From positions 248,001-312,000 of the forward strand of contig NZ_FRCS01000006.1 of assembly GCF_900143005.1 (NCBI RefSeq): a stretch of DNA of 64,000 nucleotides, given 5' to 3'. Source of the stretch: Cryptosporangium aurantiacum. Its GTDB lineage: Bacteria > Actinomycetota > Actinomycetes > Mycobacteriales > Cryptosporangiaceae. Position 1 is the stretch's first letter. Every line of letters starts with the position of its first letter. The position numbers and the translations under genes are program-made. Below the pieces are notes generated by a model. The model was given only the letters and a program-made list of their open reading frames with translations, was not told where the DNA came from and ran no database searches. Positions 1-9,045 of the stretch are shown here, one piece after another.

Positions 1-2
1 GC

Positions 3-146
3 CGAGTACAGCACGTGCCCGCGCACCGCGACCCCTCGCAGCCGTACGAGCGCGCCACCGTGGCCTGGACGCGGTTCGGCTGGGCGCTGGTGCTCGTCGC
101 GATCCTCGCCGTGCTCTGCGTCGCCATGGCTGTTCTGCTGGGGTAG
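3..146 (+). CDS. C-terminal end of a membrane protein (cut by window edge)
   Basis: The frame is open from the left edge to a TAG at 144-146 and gives 47 residues. A polar stretch is followed by one long hydrophobic segment (about residues 27-45, FGWALVLVAILAVLCVAMAV) that ends at the C-terminus, so this looks like the last transmembrane helix of a larger inner-membrane protein. Nothing in the visible part identifies the family. The start lies outside the window. Confidence 0.5.
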   Translation, partial: RVQHVPAHRDPSQPYERATVAWTRFGWALVLVAILAVLCVAMAVLLG

Positions 147-189
147 CCGGCTGATAGTCGCTGAGGCCGCATGAGACGCGGTCAGTCGA

Positions 190-618
190 TCACATCTCGA
201 AGAGCGTCTCGGCCTGCGGTGGATCGAGGACCCGGCGAAGGTCGCTGATCGTGCGTCGCCATGCCGCACCGCCGTCCTTCCAACCAGCGGTCATCCAGGA
301 CGGCTCGGTGACCAGCCGGTCCAACGCCCGGAGGGCCAGCCGCCGGTAGTCAGCCGGGAAGTCCGGCGTGGGCGCGGTGGGCCCATGAGGCGACGGAACC
401 GGCTTTCCGCCCGGGCACTGCGCCGCGACCAACGCCGCGGCCGCCACGGCTCGCGGCGCATCGATAGGCGACAGGTCATCGGTGAGGCTGCTGGTGGCAA
501 CGCGCTCCAGCACGGCGCCGACCATCTCGATACGCGCCTCGCTGTTCGCGTCGTCCAGACCGAGGGCGAAGTCCGCAGCGTCGTCGTTCCCGAACGGACT
601 GGCGTCCCAGAATCCCAT
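190..618 (-). CDS. DUF4259 domain-containing protein
   Basis: A 142-residue cytoplasmic protein. The N-terminus MGFWDASPFGNDDAADFALG has the signature of the DUF4259 family (a Gly-Trp/Phe-x-x-x-x-Phe-x-Asn-Asp start followed by Ala-Ala-Asp-Phe), and the helical remainder, with an alanine-rich middle and a C-terminal WRRTISDLRRVLDP, fits too. The family has no established function. It is transcribed divergently from the MDMPI-type gene that starts at 681, so the 60-bp gap must hold both promoters. No signal peptide or membrane segment is seen. Confidence 0.75.
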   Translation of the reverse strand: MGFWDASPFGNDDAADFALGLDDANSEARIEMVGAVLERVATSSLTDDLSPIDAPRAVAAAALVAAQCPGGKPVPSPHGPTAPTPDFPADYRRLALRALDRLVTEPSWMTAGWKDGGAAWRRTISDLRRVLDPPQAETLFEM

Positions 619-680
619 TGCCCATCATCCTGTCAAGCGCGGGCGTCCTCCGTGACCCGCCCTCCGGAAAGGACCAGCGA

Positions 681-1475
681 ATGACCGACCTGACCGCAGA
701 CCATGCCCAGCGAGCGATCGTCGACTACACCGGACGTCTGGCGGAGTCAGCCGCTGCGGCCGGACCCGACGCCGCCGTGCCGACCACCCCGGAGTGGACC
801 GTGACCGACCTGGTGGCACACGTGGGCCAGACCCAGCACTGGATCGCGGAGATCATCGAACGGCGCATCACCGACCCCACCCAGCTGCCCACCGCGATGG
901 CTGTCCTCCCCACCGATCCCCGCGAGTGGCGGGCGTGGCTGTCGGAGTCGGCCCAGCGGGTCGCGAACGCCTGCTCCGACGACGCACTCGACGCGCCGGT
1001 GTTCAACGCCGCCGGAGACGAGCGCACCGGTACACGATTCTGGATGATCAACGTCCTCAACGAGACGGTCGTTCACGGCTTCGACGCAGCTACCGCGGCC
1101 GACCGACCGACCGACATCGACGCCGACGTCGCCGCCGCGCTCATCAGCCACCACCTCGCGATGCTCACCTCCCCCACGTGGGAGATGCTGCGGTCCGAGT
1201 CCGCCCGGGCCCTTCGCGGCACCGGCCAGAGCTTGCAGTGGGTGGCCACCGACACCGAGGGCGCGTGGTTCGTCGAACGGCGTCCCGACCGGGCGACCTG
1301 GCGGCTCGGAACCCAGGACGCCGATGTGACGGTGACCGGCCCGGCACAATCGCTGTTGCTGACCCTGACCCGACGGCTCCCGCTCACCGACCGCGGAGCC
1401 ACCGGCATCACCGTCGACGGCGACGCCGACCTCGCCCAGCACTGGCTCGACCACACCGCCCATGTCGGCGGCTGA
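681..1475 (+). CDS. Maleylpyruvate isomerase family, mycothiol-dependent enzyme
   Basis: A 264-residue protein of the actinobacterial MDMPI/DinB-like family. The N-terminal four-helix domain contains EWTVTDLVAHVGQTQHW and later LNETVVHGFDA, whose His, Glu and His correspond to the divalent-metal ligands of the family; the C-terminal third (GITVDGDADLAQHWL) is the MDMPI_C sterol-carrier-like domain. Characterised members use mycothiol as thiol cofactor, but the substrate here is unknown. I chose the ATG at 681 because GGAAAGGA lies just upstream; an in-frame ATG at 618 would overlap the divergent gene and has no ribosome site. Confidence 0.85.
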   Translation: MTDLTADHAQRAIVDYTGRLAESAAAAGPDAAVPTTPEWTVTDLVAHVGQTQHWIAEIIERRITDPTQLPTAMAVLPTDPREWRAWLSESAQRVANACSDDALDAPVFNAAGDERTGTRFWMINVLNETVVHGFDAATAADRPTDIDADVAAALISHHLAMLTSPTWEMLRSESARALRGTGQSLQWVATDTEGAWFVERRPDRATWRLGTQDADVTVTGPAQSLLLTLTRRLPLTDRGATGITVDGDADLAQHWLDHTAHVGG

Positions 1476-2021
1476 CCCGGCGTGCCCAATGAATTCCGAT
1501 ACCGCGGAGCACGGTCCCGGCTGCGAACGCGACCGGCAGACCGATGCTCTCCGCCGCGAAGCCGACCATCGGTGGTCCGGTCAGGTACGCGAGGTACCCG
1601 ACGGCGCTGACCCGTGCGGTCATCGCCGCCGCCGTACCCCCTGACCGCCCGGCGCGATGCACGGCGAGCGGGAACACCGGCCCGAGCGCGAGACCGGTGA
1701 CACCGATCGCCACGACCATGCCCAGCGCCTCGCCGACGGCGCTCGCCACGGGGACCAGGCAGCACAGCACCACGGCGACGACGGTCAAGACCTGAAGAGC
1801 AGCGCCGTCCCCACACAGACCGCACCGGACCGCAGGCTGCGGAGCAGCCGCGCCGTGAGCAGCAACGCGGGGACCGAACCGGCCGCGACGCCGAACAAGG
1901 CGAGGCCCAGCGCACTGTCGGTGAGTTGGAGGCGCTCCTGGACGTCCGGGATCCGCGGAGCCCAGCTCGAAAGAACAGCGCCGTTGACGAAGAACACGAT
2001 CCAGAGCGACGTGACGCGCAT
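1476..2021 (-). pseudogene. MFS transporter remnant with internal deletion and frameshift
   Basis: The 5' part (2021 down to 1785) encodes two transmembrane segments typical of a YbjJ-like MFS permease (SLWIVFFVNGAVLSSWAPRI, ALGLALFGVAAGSVPALLL) and then hits a stop. From about 1788 another frame continues with late-MFS sequence (VVAIGVTGLALGPVFPLAVH, VGYLAYLTGPPMVGFAAESI). Family members have about 400 residues and 12 helices; only about 180 residues remain, so helices around 3-8 are missing. The junction lies near 1785. The 3' end is not clear and is placed next to the stop of the convergent gene. Confidence 0.75.
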
Positions 2022-2227
2022 GGCGGCCCTCGGGCCGCCCTGACGAGAAGCCGTCTCCGTCCCCGGACGGTCAGGGCGGTGGCCGTTAGTCGTCGCGTCC
2101 CACCCTACGGCGTCCCGCCGCGACCCGCCGATGAGAGGCCCGGATGCGACATCGGTGGGATGGAGAACAAGCCCCGACTATGCCTCCGGTCGTACGCGAT
2201 CGCGACCCGGGACAGATGTGGCGCCGC

Positions 2228-3706
2228 ATGCCCCGCCGTGACGATGAGCGGGTGACCGAGATCATCGCGGGGCCGCACCTGTCCCTTCTGGAATTTCTTG
2301 CCGTGCTGGGCGCCATCGCGTTGGTGACTGCGCGCTGGCTTCCGCCCGCGCACCGCCCTCGCGTCACGATCGCGGCGACGACGGTTCTCGTGCTCTCGGT
2401 GATCGTGCTGAGTCTGATGGGGATCCGCTGGCAGATGCTGCCGGTACTGGCAGGCGCTGCCCTCGCGTTGCCGTTCGCCCTCTCCCCGCTGCTTCGGCGC
2501 CGAACCGGCCGGCCGGCGTGGCGGGCCCGATGGTGGCTGGCGTTGCCGGGCTCGGTGACCTGCGTCGGCCTGATCGCCACGGCTCCGGTGGCCGCCTGGG
2601 CCTTTCCGGTACCCGTGTTCCCCGAGCCGTCGGGCCAGTTCGCCGTGGGCACCCGCGTGGTGCAGTGGACCGACCCGCAGCGCTCCGAGACCTTCACCGC
2701 CGATCCGCACGACCGGCGCACCGTTGTGGTCCAGCTCTGGTATCCCGCGCAGGAGAGCCCCGCAGGGACGCAGCGAGCCCAGTACCTCGGACGCACGGAG
2801 CACGAGGCGCGCACCGTTTCCGCGGCCCTCGCCCGCCAGGTCGGTTTGCCTGGCTTTCTGGTCGACGGCGTCCCGCGTGCCCGCACCCGTTCGGTCGTCA
2901 ACGCCCCGGTGGCCGGTGGGAGCGGACGGTTTCCGATCGTGCTGTTCTCCCCCGGGTCGGGCGGAGTGCGTACCCAGAACACCGCTTGGGCAGAGGAACT
3001 GGCCAGCCACGGCTATGTGGTCGCCGCCCTCGACCACCCGTACGACTCCGCCGCCGTCGTCCTCGCCGACGGCCGAACGATTTACGCCACGATTGCCTCC
3101 ACCGGAGACCAGGACAAGGACGAGAAGCTGTCGGTCGGCTGGACGGCTGTTCGGGCCGCCGACCTCCGCTTCGTCCTCACCCAGCTGGACCAGCTAGGTC
3201 GAGGTGAGACGACCGGCCCGCTGACCGGACGCCTGGACACCAGCCGGGTCGCGGTCACCGGCCACTCCATGGGCGGCGCAGCGGCTCTGCAGGCAGCGCG
3301 GCAGGACCGCCGGTTCGACGTCGTCATCGATCTGGACGGCTACCCCCACGGCCCCACATCGCCCTCCCTCCACCAGCCGACGCTCGCGCTCACCCAGGCC
3401 CTCACCGCCGGCACCGACCCGCGGTACCTACCCCGCCTCACCGAGGTCCTCGAGCTCAGCACCGCGACGACCTACCGGCTCACCATTCCCGGCGCCGCGC
3501 ACCTCACGTTCATGGACGGCCCCCTGTACCTGCCGCCGGTGCCCTCGATCGTCGGGTCCCTGGGCCGCACCGAGAGCCCGCGCGTCGTCGCCGCAGCCAC
3601 TCTCGCCTTTCTGGACACCACCCTGCGGCACGGACCCGGTGACCTGGCCGGTGTGCTGTCGGACTACGGCGACCTCAGCATCTACCGCCCGGACCACAGC
3701 CGCTGA
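2228..3706 (+). CDS. Membrane-anchored alpha/beta hydrolase (PAF-acetylhydrolase-like)
   Basis: About 492 residues. The N-terminal 130 residues form four hydrophobic helices; the rest is an alpha/beta-hydrolase domain of the platelet-activating-factor acetylhydrolase/dienelactone hydrolase type. The oxyanion region IVLFSPGSGG, nucleophile elbow GHSMGGAAAL, acid region VIDLDGYPHG and the His in GAAHLTFMDG supply a plausible Ser-Asp-His triad. Such enzymes cut short-chain esters or phospholipids. The layout implies membrane attachment with the catalytic domain at the C-terminus. The start is uncertain: ATG 2228 is used here; GTG 2252 would also keep all helices. Confidence 0.8.
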   Translation: MPRRDDERVTEIIAGPHLSLLEFLAVLGAIALVTARWLPPAHRPRVTIAATTVLVLSVIVLSLMGIRWQMLPVLAGAALALPFALSPLLRRRTGRPAWRARWWLALPGSVTCVGLIATAPVAAWAFPVPVFPEPSGQFAVGTRVVQWTDPQRSETFTADPHDRRTVVVQLWYPAQESPAGTQRAQYLGRTEHEARTVSAALARQVGLPGFLVDGVPRARTRSVVNAPVAGGSGRFPIVLFSPGSGGVRTQNTAWAEELASHGYVVAALDHPYDSAAVVLADGRTIYATIASTGDQDKDEKLSVGWTAVRAADLRFVLTQLDQLGRGETTGPLTGRLDTSRVAVTGHSMGGAAALQAARQDRRFDVVIDLDGYPHGPTSPSLHQPTLALTQALTAGTDPRYLPRLTEVLELSTATTYRLTIPGAAHLTFMDGPLYLPPVPSIVGSLGRTESPRVVAAATLAFLDTTLRHGPGDLAGVLSDYGDLSIYRPDHSR

Positions 3707-3749
3707 TCTGTTGCCGCGGCAGGCGGCGCGGCCGCCGGGCGAGGTCGTC

Positions 3750-4109
3750 TCACTGCAGCGTCGCGCCGGTCCGGTCGAGCAGTTCCGCGCTCGCGTAGAT
3801 CGGAGTGTCGGTACGCAGCGCCGGCGTGATCGCGTCCGACGGCCGGGCCCGCAGGTCGCCGCCGCCGTCTGAGTTCCGGCCGGTGTCGATCACGGCCTTC
3901 TCCACCGGCAGCCGCATTGTCCGCAGCAGGTCGAGGAGCAGCGCGTACGGAGGAAAGCCGGAGTTCTCTCCTCCCATCACCCCGGCCAGCGGGGCGGCCT
4001 CGTAGTGCTCGAGGAGGAGCTCCAGTCGCCGGTCTCCGTCGGCCTCCCGGAGCACGACGATCCGCTGATCCTCCTGGCCACCGCCGGGGGTGGTCGTCAC
4101 CTCGAGCAC
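3750..4109 (-). CDS. Bifunctional nuclease family protein (DUF151)
   Basis: Roughly 119 residues matching the DUF151/BFN fold: IVVLREADGDRRLELLLEHY, LLLDLLRTMRLPVEKAVID and the hallmark LRARPSDAITPALRTDTPIY. In plants members are reported as DNase/RNase; in bacteria the role is largely unknown. The usual GV-x-PPRPLTHDL segment is replaced by GGENSGFPPYALLL, so activity is doubtful. No ATG lies at the expected start; the GTG at 4109 is the only conventional one, though homology-like sequence begins a few codons earlier. The gene is divergent from the kinase gene at 4239. Confidence 0.65.
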   Translation of the reverse strand: MLEVTTTPGGGQEDQRIVVLREADGDRRLELLLEHYEAAPLAGVMGGENSGFPPYALLLDLLRTMRLPVEKAVIDTGRNSDGGGDLRARPSDAITPALRTDTPIYASAELLDRTGATLQ

Positions 4110-4238
4110 GGTCAGCCGTCGGTGGGTCGCGAAGTCGCCGACGACATCCAGTCTTCGCTCACGCGCAGCAGAGTAGTCGGCGGTTGGTAGCGTGGCCGGA
4201 CGCTGGAGCCTGCCGGGACGCGGACGGGAGTATCGCGC

Positions 4239-7200
4239 GTGGACGACGGCGAGTGGGCGGCCGGTGACACGATCGCCGGACGTTATCGAGTGGTAGCGAT
4301 CAGCGGCCGGGGTGGGATGGGGCTCGTTTACCGGGTCCACCACCTGGAGTGGGGCGTCGACCTCGCGATGAAGAGCCCGCAGCCGCGTCTGTTCGGCACG
4401 CCGGAGGACCGCGAGCGGTTCGTCGTCGAAGCCGAGACCTGGGTGTCGCTGGGTCTCCATCCGAACGTGTGCGCCTGCCACTACGTCCGCACGATCGACG
4501 GCATCCCCCGCATCTTCGCCGAGTACCTGCCCGGGGGCAGCCTGCGCGAGTGGATCGACGATCGTCGCCTCTACCGTGGCGACGAGCGCACGAACCTGGC
4601 GACGATGCTTCGCATCGCCGTGCAGTTCGCCTGGGGCCTGCACCATGCCCACGAGCATGGGCTGGTGCATCAGGACGTCAAACCCGCCAACGTGCTGATG
4701 GACGACGAATCGACGGCGAAGATCACCGACTTCGGGCTGGCCAAAGCGCGGGCGACCGCCCGCGGATCTCGTCCGCTGCGCAGCGACGGCACCGATACCA
4801 GCGTGCTGGTGTCCGGCCGGGGGTACACCCCCGCGTACGCCTCGCCGGAGCAGATGGAGCGCCGGCCGCTGGGGCGACGCTCGGACCTCTGGAACTACGC
4901 GGCCTCGGTTCTGGAGATGTTCACCGGCGGGGTCTCCTGGTCGGTGGGCCCGGCAGCCGGAGCCGCGCTGGCGCAGTACCGGCACAGCGGACCGCCCCGC
5001 CCTGACCTGCCGTCGATGCCGGAGCCCGTCGCCGACGTCCTCGACCGATGCCTGCGCCCGGACCCGGCCGAACGCCCGGCGAACCTCACGGAGGTCGCCG
5101 ACGTTCTGATCGCCGCCCTGGAGCGGACGACCGGCCGCCCCTCTTCGCGGACGCCACCGCCCGCTGCCGTGCTGCGCGCCGACGGCCTGGTCAACCGCGC
5201 GGTCTCACTCTTCGACCTGGAGCGGCCACAGCAGGCGGAGCAGACGCTCAGCGAGGCGCTGAGCGTGGACCCGCACAATCCGCACGCGCTCTACAGCACC
5301 GGCTTACTGCGCTGGCGGCGTGGCGAGATCAGCGACACCGACCTGCTCGACTCGCTCGAACACACACGGCCGGGCGTCGCCGACCCGACCGCGGTCGACG
5401 CGTTGCTGGTCCCGGTACAGCTCGAGCGCGGCGCGCTGGTCGGGCACGGCGAGGGAACGCGCCCGCCCGACCTCGACGGCGAGTTCGACGGCGAGCTGGA
5501 TCACTCGCGCCTGATCCGCCTCGTGGGCAGCGGTCCGCTGGCGCTGGTCGGGCCCGCGGTCCACCCCGACGGTAGAAAGAACCGGCTCGACCGGGAGGAC
5601 GAGACTTTCCAGGTCCGCGATCTGCGGACCGGCACCGTGACCGCGACGCTCGTGGGCCACACCGGAGCGGTCTGGGAGATGGACGCCACGCCCGATGGGC
5701 GGTGCGCGGTCTCGCTCGGCCTCGACGAGCAGATCCGCGTCTGGGACTTACCGGCCGGCGAGTGCCGGCACGTGCTGCCCGGCGGGTCTACGTACCAGCC
5801 GATTCGGATCAGCGCCGACGGTCGTCGAATCGTGTTTCAGGGCAACGACGGTGTGCTCCGGATCTGGGACGCCGCGAGTGGACACTTGGTCGCACGCTTC
5901 GAGAGCGGCTGGGAACACGAGGCGTACACGGACAACCTCGCGGTCAGCGCCGACGGCCGCGTGGTCCTCTCCGCGGCCGTAGCCTTCCGGTCGAGCACTG
6001 ACCGCGCGGCGCCGTGGGTCGAGTTCCCGGGCGGCGTGCGGCTCTGGGACACCGTCGCGGGCCGGGAGCTCCCGGGCGCACCGCTCGAACACGTCCACAG
6101 CGTCGCGGTCAGTGCCGACGGTCGGGTGGCGGCGTGCTACGACAACATCTCGCAGAGCATCCGGGCGTGGCGATTCGACGGGGAGCCCAGCCTCGCCGGC
6201 GAGCCGAGCCTGGTACTGCGCACGCCGACGAGCGACCCACAGGGCGCCGTGGGGCATGTGGCGCTCAGCGCGGACGGCCGGTTGCTGGCCTCCGGCACGG
6301 AGTTGGGCACGGTGCGCCTCTGGGAGACCGCGACCGGACGCTGCCTGCGCACGTGTGTGCCGCAACCGAGTCCGGACCGAACGACCTTCATGGCCCCCCG
6401 GTGGGTGCTGCGTTTCGGCGCCGACGACCGGCAGGTGGTCTACACCGACGTGTGGCACCACCGCTTCTGGGCGGTGCCCACCGGGTACGTCGCGCCGTGG
6501 CTCCCCAGCCGGCCGCGGTCGCACGCGTTGCTCCTGGCGGCGGCGGAGCGCGCCCACGACCTGCTGACCGAAGCCGGCCGGGCCTTCACCGAGGAGCGGA
6601 TGGCCGACTCCCTGGCGCTGCTGAGCCGGGCCCGCTCCGAGCCCGGGCACGAGCGGGACGCCCGCCTGCTGCACGCGTGGCGGCGACTGGCCGAACGGTC
6701 GGTCCGAACCGGGGTCCGCGCGATCTGGGCGCTCCCGCCGCTCGTCGGTCATGAGGGCCGGGTCAATCGGTTGGCCGTCGGCCCGGACCCGCGCTGGGCG
6801 GTGACCGGCGGAGCGGATGGCACCGTACGACGCTGGGACGTCGAGCGCGGAGAACTCGCGGCGCGCTTGGAGACCGGCGGGCCGGTGCCCGCGGTCGCGA
6901 TGGGCCAGGGCTCGGACGTCTACTTCCTTCGTGCGGCCGGCCCGGACGGCTCTCCCGGCGAGCAGCAGCTACAACGCTGGCGCTCCAACAACGTCACCGG
7001 GTTGATGCGGAAAGTCGACAGGTGCCTGGAGGTGAGTCCGGACGGGCGGGTGGCGGTGATGATGGACCGCGGCGGAGTGCACACGGCCGTGCTTCTCGAG
7101 AAGCCGGCCCTGCTCGCGAACCTGGCCTCCGATTCCGAGCCGTCCCAGCCGGTCCGCATTCCGCTGGACGCCAGGATCTCGCTGTCCCTGTACCTGGGGC

Positions 7201-7847
7201 AGCTGCGGATCCACCACAACGAGACCGGCGCCCGGCTGGGCGAACACAGCGTCGGTGTCGGCATGGCGCTGGCCGTCGCACCGGATTCCGACCACGTCCT
7301 CACCATGTACGGAGGGGAGAACGCACTGCGGCTCTGGCGCCTGACGGACAACGCGACGGTGCACCTCCTGCGTTCCGAGGACGACGGCAGGATCCAGGGG
7401 GCCGTCTTCGCCCCGGACGGCCGTTTCGCCCTGTCCTGGAGCCGCAACTCGATTCGGGCCTGGAACCTGGAATCTGGAACTTGCCTGCGGACGCTCCACG
7501 TCGCTCCGCGTTCGCTCACGAATGCCGTGATCAGCGCCGACAGCCGTTTCATCCTGGCCGGCACCACCGACGGCTCGGTACTGCGCTGGGAGGTGGACTG
7601 GGCCCTGGAGGCCCGTGCGCCGGCGAACTGGGACGACGGCGTCGTCGGAATCCTCACCGGCCTGATCGGCGCCGGCGCCGTCAGCGGGGTGCCGCTGACC
7701 TATCCGGAGATGCTCCGGTGGATTCGGCGAGCCGGGTACGGCTGGGTGCGACCGGCCGCCATCTTCAGCTGGTTCGACGAACACTGGGCGAAGACGCTCG
7801 AGGGGACGTCGTCGACCGCCCCGCGCGGCATCCCGTCCGGCAGCTGA
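4239..7847 (+). CDS. Serine/threonine protein kinase with TPR-like and WD40 repeat regions
   Basis: A 1202-residue soluble protein. Residues 12-290 are a Hanks-type kinase: glycine loop GRGGMGLV (23-30), Lys45, catalytic loop HQDVKPANVL (144-153), DFG (164-166) and an activation segment ending in YASPEQM. The catalytic loop reads HQD instead of HRD, a non-RD kinase. A TPR-like helical pair follows near 310-370 (AEQTLSEALSVDPHNPHALY). Two blocks of WD40-type blades cover about 450-745 and 820-1130, with repeated DGR and RLWE/RVWD motifs, joined by a helical linker. There is no transmembrane segment, unlike PknB. GTG start with GGGAG 8 bp upstream. It converges on the histidine kinase gene with only 4 bp between the stops. 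Confidence 0.9.
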   Translation: MDDGEWAAGDTIAGRYRVVAISGRGGMGLVYRVHHLEWGVDLAMKSPQPRLFGTPEDRERFVVEAETWVSLGLHPNVCACHYVRTIDGIPRIFAEYLPGGSLREWIDDRRLYRGDERTNLATMLRIAVQFAWGLHHAHEHGLVHQDVKPANVLMDDESTAKITDFGLAKARATARGSRPLRSDGTDTSVLVSGRGYTPAYASPEQMERRPLGRRSDLWNYAASVLEMFTGGVSWSVGPAAGAALAQYRHSGPPRPDLPSMPEPVADVLDRCLRPDPAERPANLTEVADVLIAALERTTGRPSSRTPPPAAVLRADGLVNRAVSLFDLERPQQAEQTLSEALSVDPHNPHALYSTGLLRWRRGEISDTDLLDSLEHTRPGVADPTAVDALLVPVQLERGALVGHGEGTRPPDLDGEFDGELDHSRLIRLVGSGPLALVGPAVHPDGRKNRLDREDETFQVRDLRTGTVTATLVGHTGAVWEMDATPDGRCAVSLGLDEQIRVWDLPAGECRHVLPGGSTYQPIRISADGRRIVFQGNDGVLRIWDAASGHLVARFESGWEHEAYTDNLAVSADGRVVLSAAVAFRSSTDRAAPWVEFPGGVRLWDTVAGRELPGAPLEHVHSVAVSADGRVAACYDNISQSIRAWRFDGEPSLAGEPSLVLRTPTSDPQGAVGHVALSADGRLLASGTELGTVRLWETATGRCLRTCVPQPSPDRTTFMAPRWVLRFGADDRQVVYTDVWHHRFWAVPTGYVAPWLPSRPRSHALLLAAAERAHDLLTEAGRAFTEERMADSLALLSRARSEPGHERDARLLHAWRRLAERSVRTGVRAIWALPPLVGHEGRVNRLAVGPDPRWAVTGGADGTVRRWDVERGELAARLETGGPVPAVAMGQGSDVYFLRAAGPDGSPGEQQLQRWRSNNVTGLMRKVDRCLEVSPDGRVAVMMDRGGVHTAVLLEKPALLANLASDSEPSQPVRIPLDARISLSLYLGQLRIHHNETGARLGEHSVGVGMALAVAPDSDHVLTMYGGENALRLWRLTDNATVHLLRSEDDGRIQGAVFAPDGRFALSWSRNSIRAWNLESGTCLRTLHVAPRSLTNAVISADSRFILAGTTDGSVLRWEVDWALEARAPANWDDGVVGILTGLIGAGAVSGVPLTYPEMLRWIRRAGYGWVRPAAIFSWFDEHWAKTLEGTSSTAPRGIPSGS

Positions 7848-7851
7848 GCGA

Positions 7852-9045
7852 TCAGGGCCACGGAGAAATCGTCGGGGGCGGATCCTCGTTCTCGCGGTCG
7901 GCGGCCGGGAGCCAGAGGACGAACGTGCTCCCGATGCCGACGGTGGAGAACACGGCGACCGTACCGCCGTGGGACTCGACGATCTGCCGAACGATCGCCA
8001 ACCCCAGTCCGGTGCGGCGCTCGCGCGACGTCTGCTGGCCGTTCGGACCGCGCCAGAAGCGATCGAAGACGCGAGGCAGGTCCGCCGGGGCGATTCCCGG
8101 GCCCTCGTCGGCCACCGCAACCCAGAGCCACGACCTCGACCGCCCGGTGGCGACCGTCACCGTGGAGTCGTCCGGGGCCAGCCGTAGCGCGTTGGACAGC
8201 AGATTGCCGATCGCGCGCCGCAACGCGTCCGCATCGCCGACCAGATGCAGACCCGGCACCGTTGTGCAGCGCACGCCGACCGGACGTTCTGCCAGCGAGG
8301 CATCCTCCCCTGCCTCGCGCGCGACAGCGCTCAGGTCGACATCGGTCTCGACCGCCGTGTCCGCTTCTCGGCGTGCCGTCGCCAGCAAGTCCTCGACCAG
8401 CCGCGCCATCCGTGCCGTCGCACGATCAACGATCGCGACCGCCCGCTGCCGCTCCTCCGGTGTCGCCTCCGGGTCGGTCAGCGACGCGTCGAGGTGAGTA
8501 CGGATGATCGCCAGCGGGCTGCGTAGCTCGTGGGAGGCATCGTCGATGAGCTGCCGCTGCGCGGAGAACGCGTCCTCCAGACGGGCGAGCATCGAGTCGA
8601 TCGTGTCCGCGAGGTCGCGCAGCTCGTCGTGCGGTCCGTGCAGCCGGATGCGGCGGGACAGGTCCGTGGCCTGGATATCCCGCGCGGCATGGGCGATCGC
8701 GCCGACCGGCCGCAGCACCCGCCCGGAGAGCACCCAGCCGATGCCCAGGCTGGCCACGAACAGTCCACCGAGGGCGATCAGCGAGTAGGTGCGCAGATTC
8801 TGCAGCGTGTTGTAGTTGACCGCTGCCTCGATCTCGCTGACCTCGGCCACGGTGGCAGTTCCGAGAAACTCCCACTCCTCGCCGTAGACCTTCGCGGTCC
8901 GCTGGGTGATCGGCTGCGGCTCGGTGGTTTGCGCCACCGCCAGGTAGGTCACGCCCAGGGCGGTGGCGGCCAGGGCGAACAGCAGCGTCGAATACATCAC
9001 GGTGAGCCGGAAGCGGATCGACCGGAAGACCTCAGGCCGTCGCAT
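7852..9045 (-). CDS. Sensor histidine kinase (HAMP-HisKA-HATPase)
   Basis: A 397-residue transmembrane kinase. TM1 (about 13-35) and TM2 (about 95-115) bracket a short extracytoplasmic sensor; then come HAMP, HisKA with the phospho-acceptor His in DASHELRSPLAII, and HATPase_c with N-box GNLLSNALRLAP, G1 DEGPGIAP and G2 GLGLAIVRQIVESHGG. ATG at 9045 overlaps the stop of the response-regulator gene (TGATG), so the two are translationally coupled and form one pair. It is the last gene of the six-gene operon that starts with MoxR at 13589. The sensed signal is unknown, but the linkage to a VWA protein and a surface protease suggests envelope monitoring. Confidence 0.9.
   Translation of the reverse strand: MRRPEVFRSIRFRLTVMYSTLLFALAATALGVTYLAVAQTTEPQPITQRTAKVYGEEWEFLGTATVAEVSEIEAAVNYNTLQNLRTYSLIALGGLFVASLGIGWVLSGRVLRPVGAIAHAARDIQATDLSRRIRLHGPHDELRDLADTIDSMLARLEDAFSAQRQLIDDASHELRSPLAIIRTHLDASLTDPEATPEERQRAVAIVDRATARMARLVEDLLATARREADTAVETDVDLSAVAREAGEDASLAERPVGVRCTTVPGLHLVGDADALRRAIGNLLSNALRLAPDDSTVTVATGRSRSWLWVAVADEGPGIAPADLPRVFDRFWRGPNGQQTSRERRTGLGLAIVRQIVESHGGTVAVFSTVGIGSTFVLWLPAADRENEDPPPTISPWP

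Noticed and set aside
2086-3037. Long leftward open frames antisense to the alpha/beta hydrolase gene
   Set aside because: Arginine/proline-rich translations without any domain; they are by-products of third-position GC bias in the real gene.
4110-4985. N-terminal extension of the bifunctional-nuclease frame to 411 residues
   Set aside because: The extra 290 residues are antisense to the kinase domain and carry no family features.
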